From: Paraniabella hibiscisoli
Lineage (GTDB): Bacteria > Bacteroidota > Bacteroidia > Chitinophagales > Chitinophagaceae
DNA length: 64,000 nt
Direction of reading: 5' to 3'
NCBI RefSeq assembly: GCF_022512515.1
Contig: NZ_JAKWBK010000003.1
Coordinates: forward strand, 434,001 to 498,000
Position numbers and translations under genes: made by a program. Of this stretch, positions 54,536 through 63,189 are shown in pieces. A model generated the notes under the pieces. It saw only the letters and a program-made list of their open reading frames with translations. It searched no databases and was not told the DNA's origin. Each line of letters starts with the position of its first letter. Position 1 is the first letter of the stretch.

Positions 54536-54979
54536 ATGGAAACAAAGTATTATCAAAAACCTTCCGGCGCTTTTATCGGCGCTTCGTGGATGGCGCTTCT
54601 TATTGGCTTTACCGCTTATATCATTGGCTTATGGAATGCAGAAATGCAGCTGAATGAAAAAGGTTATTATTTTACCGTTTTAATGTTCGGGCTTTTTGCT
54701 GCCATCTCCCTGCAAAAAGCGGTACGCGACCAGCTGGAAGGCATTCCTGTAACCAATCTATACTACAGCATCGCCTGGTTTGCCACTATATTATCCATTG
54801 TGTTAATTACTGTAGGGCTTTGGAATGCCGATATTACCCGCAGTGAAAAAGGCTTTTATGCCATGTCTTTTATACTAAGCATATTTGCAGCTATTGCGGT
54901 GCAGAAGAACACCAGGGACTCAAGGGCATCAGAAAACAAGTCAGACAACTACCAGAACAACGAACATCAGCCTTTCTAA
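54536..54979 (+). CDS. yiaA: YiaA/YiaB-family inner-membrane protein
   Basis: 147 aa from METKYYQKPSGAFIGASWMA, intact. Two tandem YiaAB repeats each hold two helices and the signature GLWNAEMQLNEKGYYF or GLWNADITRSEKGFYA, followed by LQKAVRDQ or VQKNTRD. The family is inner-membrane and of unknown role. The in-frame ATG 63 bp upstream adds no family sequence. It follows a Crp/Fnr gene and may be its target. Confidence 0.9.
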   Translation: METKYYQKPSGAFIGASWMALLIGFTAYIIGLWNAEMQLNEKGYYFTVLMFGLFAAISLQKAVRDQLEGIPVTNLYYSIAWFATILSIVLITVGLWNADITRSEKGFYAMSFILSIFAAIAVQKNTRDSRASENKSDNYQNNEHQPF

Positions 54980-55096
54980 TTCTGACAATCAAACAACACA
55001 TGCTTGCCGAAAGATCAACATGATATTAAACCGGGCCGTTGCCAACCTTTAATGTACACATGTATGCCCCAATGTTTCTTCTATTACATTCCCTTT

Positions 55097-55133
55097 AATA
55101 AAAAATGCCCTTTGCTGAATTATTGCAAAGGGC
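55097..55133 (-). terminator. Rho-independent terminator of aspS
   Basis: A 9-pair perfect stem GCCCTTTGC/GCAAAGGGC with a 9-base loop is followed on the minus strand by ATTTTTTATT. It starts about 22 bp after the aspS stop. Confidence 0.88.
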
Positions 55134-55154
55134 TTACTAAAAAATGTACTGCTG

Positions 55155-56983
55155 TTATTTAGTCGGCAAATCCAGTTTGATCTGCAATTCGGTAAACTGT
55201 TTGGCATCTATAGCTGAAGGAGCATCAATCATCACATCGCGGCCACTGTTATTTTTGGGGAAGGCAATAAAGTCACGGATACTTTCGCTTCCACCTAAAA
55301 TAGAACATAGCCTATCGAATCCGAACGCGATACCACCGTGTGGCGGTGCACCATATTCAAATGCGCCTAACAAAAAGCCAAACTTATGTTGCTGCTCTTC
55401 GGCATCCATACCCAATGCCTCAAACATTTTCTGCTGTAGCTCTTTTTGATAGATACGGATACTACCTCCACCAATTTCATTTCCGTTTAACACCATATCG
55501 TAGGCATTCGCTTTGATATTGGAGTAAGGATGTTTCAGGTATTCTGCGGCATTTTCAATAACCGGGTTGTTATTGATCATGGTATCAATATCTGAAGGTT
55601 TGGGAGAAGTAAACGGATGGTGTCTTGCTACCCAACGGTTCTCTTCTTCGGCATATTCAAAAAGCGGGAAGTCCAATACCCACAATAGTTTAAACTCATC
55701 ATCTTTTCTAAAGCCCAGGCGTTTGCCCATTTCAGGCGAAGCTCGCTGGTAGCTTTACGGGTACGCTCTTCGGCGCCTGCTAATATCAATACCAGGTCAC
55801 CTGCCTTGGCGCCTGCTGCATCAGCAATAGCTTTCAGCTTCTCTTCACTATAAAACTTATCTACGCTACTTTTATAAGTACCATCGGCGTTGCATTTAAT
55901 AAACACCAGGCCTTTCATACCTATCTGTGGACGTTTTACCCATTCGGTTAATTCATCGGTTTGCTTACGTGTATATTCGCTGCAACCTGGCACCGCAATA
56001 GCAATAACCGTTTCCGCCGCGTCAAACACCTGGAAGTCGGCTCCGTCTACCAATTGTGCATTTTCTTCTTTCTCAGCAAATACATGCTTGGGGTATTTGA
56101 TATTCAGCAGCTTCATGCCAAAACGAATATCGGGCTTGTCATTACCATACTGCCACATGGCTTCCTGCCAGCTCATACGTTCTACCGCCTCGTTATAATC
56201 AATACCTTTTACTGTTTTGAAAATATATTTGATCAGGTTTTCAAACATATTCAGTACATCTTCCTGCTGAACAAAAGCCATCTCACAATCTATCTGGGTA
56301 AACTCTGGCTGACGATCCGCACGCAGATCCTCATCTCTGAAGCATTTTACGATCTGGTAATACCTGTCGTAACCACTTACCATCAACAGCTGTTTGAAGG
56401 TTTGGGGAGATTGAGGTAAGGCATAAAATTCACCCGGGTTCATACGGCTCGGTACCACGAAATCTCTGGCACCCTCCGGAGTAGATTTGATCAGGAACGG
56501 AGTTTCAATATCCATGAAATTTTGCTGGTGCAGGTAATCGCGCGTGCACGGTTTACCGCATAACGTAGTTCCAGGTTTTTTTCACCGCATTACGACGCAG
56601 ATCAAGGTAACGGTATTTCATGCGCAGATCATCTCCCCATCGGTATCGTCCTGTATAGTAAAAGGTGGTGTAACGCTTTTATTCAGAATGGTAAAGCTTT
56701 CTACCAGCAGCTCTACATCACCTGTAGGAATATTTTTATTCTTATTACTGCGTTCGTTTACTTTACCTGTTGCCTGCAGCACAAATTCACGTCCCAAAGG
56801 ATTTTCATCCAATTGTGCATTTAATGCTTCAGAAAACAGCAACTGGGTAATACCATACCGGTCTCTCAGGTCAACAAAAGTGATACTTCCGAATTTACGA
56901 ACAGTTTGTACCCAGCCAGCCAGGGTAACTTCTTGATTTACGTCGGCGGCTCTTAACTCACCACAGGTATGCGTACGAAACAT
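55155..56983 (-). CDS. aspS: Aspartate--tRNA ligase (four frameshifts)
   Basis: Charges tRNA-Asp; essential. It starts [20 protein letters not shown] (OB-fold anticodon domain, [15 protein letters not shown]). Class II motifs follow: [20 protein letters not shown] (motif 2 region [18 protein letters not shown]), then the bacterial GAD insertion and motif 3 ([14 protein letters not shown]). Frame breaks near 56640 (G run), 56580 (A7), 56545 (a GC repeat) and 55735 (A run) yield about 609-610 aa when repaired. Four breaks in an indispensable single-copy gene are the best proof in the window that such breaks are sequencing or assembly errors. Confidence 0.95.
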
Positions 56984-57327
56984 GAAATATTTGCAATTTA
57001 GAATTTGAAATGCCCTTTTACGGGCTGCAAATATACCATCCTTAGCGGATTTACAGCCTTCGCCCGGTGTTTTTGGGTTAAGAATACGTAAGCAGCTGTC
57101 TATTTTTAACAACTACCCCATTTTAGCGATAGTCCTCATTTGCATTCTCCTGTTTGTTTGAATAACTTGCTGATGCATCTCTACACTCAAAACAACCTAA
57201 AAATGTCTAAATCCAAAACACCGGCATTGTCGCCATCATCCATTGATGCAACCATTTCTATCAAAAAATACCTATACTGCCCAAAACCAGGTCTTTAACA
57301 CCTGGCAATCGTGGAGGTAGAAGGATT
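56984..57327. other. Intergenic region between aspS and the M15 peptidase gene
   Basis: About 340 bp between divergent genes. An open frame from an ATG at about 57203 may be the start of a longer M15 peptidase (frames change before 57328), but I cannot reconstruct it. Promoters of both genes must lie here; I see no clear elements. Confidence 0.4.
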
Positions 57328-57788
57328 ATGACCGATAATGAAGTGCTGGCCATTTACGGCACACCCGGCAATACCAACAATTTCACCCAAATCATTTCGC
57401 CGTTTCCACTGGTAATTGCGTGGGATAAAAACATATTGGTACAAAAACTTACCTGTCATAAAAAAATTGCCCAGCCTTTAGCCAATGTGTTGAAAGAGTT
57501 GCTCTCAACCTACGGTCAACAAAAACTCAGGGAACTGCATATTGATTATTATGGGGGTCTTTACAATCTGAGAAAAATGCGGGGAAGCAGCACCCGGTGG
57601 AGCCGCCATTCCTGGGCCATAGCTATTGACCTGGATCCTGACCGTAATTTATTGAGAGAAGACCATACAACGGCTCGCTTTGCCCGACCGGAATACAAAC
57701 CCATGATCGATATTTTTACCGGAACGGCTTTGTAGGTTACGGGCCTGAAAAAGATTACGACTGGATGCATTTTGAAATCGGTATTTGA
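57328..57788 (+). CDS. M15-family metallopeptidase (one frameshift, N-terminus uncertain)
   Basis: D,D- or L,D-carboxypeptidase-like zinc peptidase acting on peptidoglycan peptides or endolysin-like substrates. 153 aa after restoring a T near 57716. Motifs: VIAWDKNILVQKLTCHKKIA, YYGGLYNLRKMRGSSTRWSR, the zinc site HSWAIAIDLDPDRN (His and Asp) and the closing DYDWMHFEI (third ligand His). No signal peptide is seen from this start; sequence upstream to 57203 may encode more N-terminus. It is followed after 104 bp by the caspase-like gene on the same strand. Confidence 0.78.
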
Positions 57789-57892
57789 CACGTGCTTATT
57801 CAAACCGGGAAAAATCGACTATATAATCACATCTCTCCCTATTAACTATTCACATTTGTCACTCATTATTCATCATTCATAAATCCTCTGCT

Positions 57893-58704
57893 ATGTCCTA
57901 CTCTATCTCCCTGCATATTGGTTTAAACAAAATTGATAAAAAACATTACGGAAGCGATTACCCGCTCGCAGGCTGTATTAATGATGCCAAAGACATGCTG
58001 GCGATAGCCAAACAAAAACAGTATGATGAATCTTATATACTGATAGATGAAGCGGGCACTTATGATAATATAACCGGCCATCTTACTGCTGCCGCTAAGA
58101 AATTAAAAAAGGAGATATCTTCTTTATCACTTACTCGGGACATGGCGCTTATGTACCCGACACCAATAAAGATGAGCTGGATGGGAAAGATGAAACCTGG
58201 TGTTTATATGACCGGATGATATTGGACGATGAGCTGGCTCAATACTGGAGCAAATTCAAAACGGGTGTGCGTATTTTCATGATCTCTGACAGTTGCCATA
58301 GCGGAACCGTATCAAGAGCCATTAAGAGTGACGGAACCTTGGACGACTCCCTGGAAACCTTGCGAACCAGACTTATCAAGAACGGACCAAAGATCTTCGC
58401 CAAACATAAAAGTTTATACAACAATGCATCTTCATCAAATGTAGCTGCGGGAAAAAGCAATATCAAAGCTGCCGTCATTTTACTTTCCGGATGCCAGGAT
58501 AACCAGACATCACTGGATGGCGACAAAAATGGGCTGTTCACAGAAAAAATGCTGAAGGTATACAAGAAAGGAAAGTTCACAGGCAACTATGCGCAATTAC
58601 TTAGAGAAGTCTTAAAGCTGATGCCCTCTAATCAAACCCCTAATTACTATTTAAGTGGTGTAAGAAATATACCTTTTGAAAGCAGCCGCCCTTTTGAAAA
58701 ATAG
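57893..58704 (+). CDS. Caspase-like (C14, orthocaspase) protease (one frameshift)
   Basis: 270 aa after restoring an A6 run near 58110. The caspase p20 layout is clear: MSYSISLHIGLNKIDKKHYG, LAGCINDAKDMLAIAKQ, the catalytic His84 in FFITYSGHGAYVPD and Cys135 in FMISDSCHSGTVS, then AVILLSGCQDNQTSLDGDKN and LFTEKMLKVYKKG. There is no added effector-associated, TPR or membrane domain, so it is a bare protease core. It is convergent with the TIR gene and shares a terminator region with it. It could be a housekeeping orthocaspase or the protease arm of the neighbouring conflict operon; placement suggests, but does not prove, the latter. Confidence 0.88.
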
Positions 58705-58748
58705 CTCACCGGCAACTGTAATATTATTGGTTTTGGTTTTGTACACGC

Positions 58749-58785
58749 GGAGTAAGCCTGTTGAAAGCTTACTCCTTTATTTTTT
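58749..58785 (+). terminator. Terminator of the caspase-like gene, overlapping the TIR gene end
   Basis: GGAGTAAGC/GCTTACTCC form a 9-pair stem with a 9-base loop, followed by TTTATTTTTT. The right arm of the stem and the T tract lie in the last codons of the convergent TIR gene (stop at 58769-58771). Confidence 0.8.
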
Positions 58786-59578
58786 GAATGATCTTCGGCA
58801 TATTGGCTTCCAGCTTTTCATTGCTGATATCGATACAGAGACTATTTCTTAAGCGGCCGACAATCTCGCCCAATGAATTGCGTAATTTGATCAGGCGACT
58901 GTATTCATCGTTAACATCGAGGCTATCCTCCCCCTTTTTTAGACGCCCCTCAATAAGGGCTGCCAGTGACGTAATTTTTTCATCCAGCTGTAGCTGCGCC
59001 TTATCGGTAAAACCGATATCAAAAAAATCAGGCTGAATATAGCAGGGTATAAACTTTTTAGCAACAGGCCCCAATTGCAACCCGAATGTATTCAATGTTT
59101 CCATAGCCACCCATGCGGAGAGCAAGCTATTCACGGATACAATAGAAAGTGTTGTTTCTGTATCTCTCACACTTTTTCAATAAACGCCTTAATGTTATCA
59201 CCCGCTCCCATTGCCTCGCTGTCTATGGTCACTTCCACCCCTGCTTTAACCAGGAGCTCCCTAACACGGCTAGCAGTAGCCACATCTTTATGATTGTAGG
59301 AAATAAAAACTCTTTTTTGCTGCTCTTTGACTTCCGACTGCATATTACCCAACAATTCAATCAATGCATAAGCTATTTGATTTCGGGTAAGGTTGGCATT
59401 CTCAAAACTCACCATGCCCATGCTTTCTTTTTTGACAGATCGCTTAAACGAGCCGCATGTGTCATCAACTGACCATTGACTTCAGCATCATGTTCGGTAG
59501 CAGGTAAAAGTATCGCCAGGGCTGCTTTTAAATTCCCTTGTTTTACGAGATCCCTTGCGCCGTCCAGTTCTTTTTCAT
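58769..59578 (-). CDS. EAD-TIR protein, probable NADase effector (three frameshifts)
   Basis: 270 aa after restoring A runs near 59573, 59434 and 59175. Residues 1-80 are a helical effector-associated domain (ARDLVKQGNLKAALAILLPA, THAARLSDLSKKESMG, NQIAYALIELLGNM) with the pattern I know as EAD11. The TIR domain spans about 88-200: KRVFISYNHKDVATASRVRE, the BB loop AGVEVTIDSEAMGAGDNI, then TLSIVSVNSLLSAWVAMET with Glu161 at the catalytic position of TIR NADases. A helical C-terminus follows. It starts 6 bp after the STAND gene stop, so it is the third gene of a SIR2-STAND-TIR operon and probably depletes NAD or makes a cyclic-ADP-ribose signal upon activation. Confidence 0.85.
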
Positions 59579-59584
59579 TTCTTA

Positions 59585-62022
59585 TTATTTAAAATGATAC
59601 TGTTCTTCCAGCAGGTAACGAAGCGCTATCAACACTTCTGCTTTTGCAAACCGATCGGTTTTTGCAATTTTGTCGGCATCCAGGTTTTCAACCACCACAT
59701 CAATCCATTTATTGGCCTTTAATTTTTCAGAAAAACTTCCGCTGTTGTAAGCGTCTGCGGTGGCGATCAATTGCCACGGTATTACCAGGTGGCGCGTAGC
59801 ATCGGTAAAAGCTACAGCTGTATTTTCTGTTTTAAATCCTTTATCGCTTCGTTCCCGAAGGTTAATATCGACGGAAGCATCAGCTGTCTCAAGACTTTTA
59901 AGCCAGTTACGGTTCAGGGTATCGTTACTCCTGCTTAAAATATTCAGCGTATGCAAAGTAAGCCCCGAAAGACTTTTAGATACTGCCAGACTTTCATACT
60001 CACCTTCTTTTTGCTCATAATCGCTCCAACGGGAACTGTGCTTATCCGCAATAGTCAGTTGCAACCATTGAACACCACGCCCGATAGCTGAATGGATCTG
60101 CCGGGCAAAGCTGCTGTCTTTGATATTGGGTAAGGAATTATACAAAGCTCTTAGTGCATGGGCGGTGGCATAAGTAGCACTGTAATTTTTTACGGCCGGG
60201 GGTAATATAAACATAGGCCAGGCGCCGCTGCTGTCCTGTTGAGTCAATAAAAAATGAACTGTGGAGCAGGAAAAGCGATTGGTCAATCCTAAAATGCCAT
60301 TGGTGCTGATGATCCAGCTGGTAGCCCTTATATCATCAATATCTACCATTTCACGCCAGCAGCAACTGTTTTTATTCAGTGTTTTTTGGGCTTGATTCAA
60401 ATACTGCTTTTTTATAATTCCATTACCATCAAATCCATCGACCCCGTAAAGGGCTGCCATTAACTGGGAAGCTTCCCAGCTATTAATATCATTGGTTAAA
60501 TTGATCTGACGGGCACTTTTCATCACCTCATCTTTTAACTTATCGGCAATAAAAGCCAGCTTTTCGGGCTTCCTGATGATGGGTTTTGTATCCTCATCCA
60601 CGGCTATCCGGTAACTGAAATACAGGGTTTCCCAGTTAAAATAAGCCAGCAGTGACAAAAGCAACACTACCAGCAAAGCCAGTGTAGTGCGACCATAGAT
60701 GCGTTCACGTTCGATCCGCCTTTTTTCCATAATCAGCTGAGCCATTTTTCGCTCGTTATCTCTTTGCTGTTTTTGCTTTTTTATATTAACAATGGGATCC
60801 AGTATGGTATCATGCGCGATCTCGTAACTATAGCCCCCGACAGAATTTTGCTCGCGCCTTATGAGGAAAGCCTGTTCCAGCATATCTAATATTTCGGGCG
60901 GAGCACTGATATTAACCAGCTCGCTCAGTAAAACATCTTTATCTACCGGTATTCGACGATACTCATTAGATCCGCCTACTTCATGTATCAGGTTATTCTC
61001 CAATAATTGTTGCGCCTTATCTCTTAAGTGCAAGGGTAATTTCTCAATCTGTCTTTTATAATAGTCACCGTACAGGTTATCAAAAGAAGGAAGATCTGAA
61101 CGGTTTACTTCCAGGTCTTTTTCATGGTGCAGCAATTTCTGCTCAATCTTCACCTCGCAAGCCTGGCAAATGATCTGCAGATGAAAGGGTTCTACACTAA
61201 CCTCTTGTCCATCAGCAGCAGAAGAAAACTGGGAGAGAATTGCCTGCAGCGCTTCCTCATCGTAAGTAAAAGAATGAGTAGCAAAAGCGGGGCTTTCAAT
61301 GGCAGCAGGCTTTATAATCGCCTGCCGCGCCTGCTCTACGGACAAGCTGCGAATTTCAAAACGATTTTTGAGTAAATGAGGCAACACATCTGTTAAGGAA
61401 TGCATACTACTTAAGCGATCAGACCGTATTGAAAATAACACATGTACATCCACAGGCTCCGATAGTATATCATACTCCTCGTGCGTGAGCTGATCAATAT
61501 GTTCCCTTATCACATTGGGCACTGTTGTATACAATAACTCAGCAAGCTCTTTTTTAAAGCGCTCCTGAACGGAAGGCGGGTTATTAAAAAATTCTTCAAA
61601 CTGATCAAATATCAGCAGGAATTTGCGAGGTTGGGTTAGCTGTATCTTTTTAAAATGATGCCATAACCTGTAAGGATACACAAACCTGTCTAATACAGGA
61701 TGGGGATGTTCCGGCACCGCGCTATCTCTTTTAACCTGGATATAATTTTTTCTATGGGGAGGAAACATCGCCCTTTACTTCGCTTAATCTTATTTCAACA
61801 GGTGTATAACTATATTTAGGATTATCTGTATCATCGAGCAACGGAACAATGGCCGCATTAATAAGTGAACTTTTACCCCTTCCCGATTTAGCAAAAGCAC
61901 TACGATCTTTTCGAGCATCAACAGATCGAATAGTTTTTGAGCATCCTGCTCCCTGCCGAAGTAAATATTTTTTCACTCCGCGTAAAAGGCCTTACTCCCG
62001 GATAACGGTATAGTTTTTCCAT
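59585..62022 (-). CDS. Membrane STAND NTPase with C-terminal terpene-cyclase-like toroid (four frameshifts)
   Basis: 813 aa after restoring bases near 61970, 61885, 61767 and 61735. The N-terminus MEKLYRYPGVRPFTRSEKNI plus YFGREQ is the usual opening of bacterial STAND NTPases. Walker A is FAKSGRGKSS (Lys51); Walker B is KFLLIFDQFEEFF (Asp141); the winged-helix part ends ISAPPEILDMLEQAFLI and GGYSYEIAHDTILDPIV. A basic coiled coil and one transmembrane helix (TTLALLVVLLLSLLAYF, about 440-460) follow. Residues about 540-813 show squalene-cyclase or prenyltransferase-type toroid repeats (SWEASQLMAAL, FLLTQQDSSGAWPMF, SATYATAHALRALYN, GRGVQWLQ) in place of the common WD40 or TPR sensor. The start is 3 bp after the SIR2 stop. 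Confidence 0.85.
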
Positions 62023-62025
62023 AAA

Positions 62026-63159
62026 TTAACCTTTATCGGGTGGTATACAATCAATCAGTTCCAGTAAAGCCATAGTGATCCTGTTTAGCTCAACATCCAG
62101 GTTCATTTTATATTCTGTTCCGTTTTTTACATCCAGGCTGTATTTAGAGTAACGCATCTGGCAGGCGATCAATTGATTTTTCTGATCGTTATCGAAAATA
62201 TTATTCTCCAGTAGGGTAAAAGCTTTACTAAAATCATTTTGCTTAATATAATCTTTAGCCGCTTCTTTAAACGGCTTGATAATAGTGGCTACTGCTTCAT
62301 CAATCTGGCGTGAAGCAAAGTACAGCTTATGAATTTCGTTTAGAAATTCAACCGGCGCTCCATAGTATTTTATATTGAACTGCTTTCTGAAGAACGATTC
62401 TGAATCGGCATCATCAAAAGAAGATTTAGCTGTATAGTTCTTATCCCTGTTATCAAAATCGTGTGTTTTGGTATTGATATAACGCATCAACAATTGCGTT
62501 CTTAATTTCTCCATTCTGAAGCCGATAAAAATATAAGTATCGGCTTCTCTTAATACAGTATTAAAAGCATCCGGCACCTGTTTGGTATTTTCAAACAGCG
62601 CTTTTAAATGGGTAAACATATCTTCAAAATCCAGGATAATTGACTCCAATGCTTCCGGCTGAGACGAGCCGAACAGGTTGTACAAAATAGGATTGTCTTT
62701 ATCCGGCTTGGCCAGCTCTACCGGGCTTTTACTGGCCCTGCCGGTAAAATAATCGAACTGCGGCTTTTTTGATGCGCTCTGGTAGCCAGCCATCAATGTG
62801 GTATCAGGGTTCGTATTAATAACCAAAGGAAAAGGCAGCTCGGCAATGCATTTTAAAATGGTAGCATCTGCTTTTATTTTTTCATAAAAAGTACTGGCAA
62901 ATCGCTGCGCCTTGGTTTTGTGATACTGGCTCTCGAACAAGAAAATCTCGTTATCGGGATTGAAATGAAGAATACCGTTATCCGGCTTATTTTTCAACTC
63001 CCCATATAATAATTGCTTCGCGGTCTGTTCATTTTGAACCAGGAAGCCGGGTCCTAAAACCAGGATCGCCTTCTGAGTTTTGATATCGTAATAAATATCA
63101 TCCCAGTCAATAGAAAACTGTTCGGGTGGTGTTCGTTCAGTATTGAATACTTCGCTCAT
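62026..63159 (-). CDS. SIR2-like protein with C-terminal effector-associated domain
   Basis: 377 aa, intact. The SIR2-like Rossmann domain spans about 20-220: AILVLGPGFLVQN (nucleotide loop), LVINTNPDTTLMAGY (the Asn/Asp loop) and TYIFIGFRMEKLRTQLL (late strand and helix). At the place of the catalytic His (usual LHG) the sequence is LYNLFGS, with Phe163, so NAD hydrolysis may be lost. Residues about 302-372 repeat the helical pattern of the TIR protein's N-terminus (AAKDYIKQNDFSKAFTLLEN, RITMALLELID), an EAD11-like domain. It is the first gene of the SIR2-STAND-TIR operon, starting 30 bp after the cytochrome gene stop. Possible roles are NAD sensor, adaptor, or an effector with altered chemistry. 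Confidence 0.82.
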   Translation of the reverse strand: MSEVFNTERTPPEQFSIDWDDIYYDIKTQKAILVLGPGFLVQNEQTAKQLLYGELKNKPDNGILHFNPDNEIFLFESQYHKTKAQRFASTFYEKIKADATILKCIAELPFPLVINTNPDTTLMAGYQSASKKPQFDYFTGRASKSPVELAKPDKDNPILYNLFGSSQPEALESIILDFEDMFTHLKALFENTKQVPDAFNTVLREADTYIFIGFRMEKLRTQLLMRYINTKTHDFDNRDKNYTAKSSFDDADSESFFRKQFNIKYYGAPVEFLNEIHKLYFASRQIDEAVATIIKPFKEAAKDYIKQNDFSKAFTLLENNIFDNDQKNQLIACQMRYSKYSLDVKNGTEYKMNLDVELNRITMALLELIDCIPPDKG

Positions 63160-63189
63160 ACTTTGGGGTTTAGAATCGACAGCACATTA

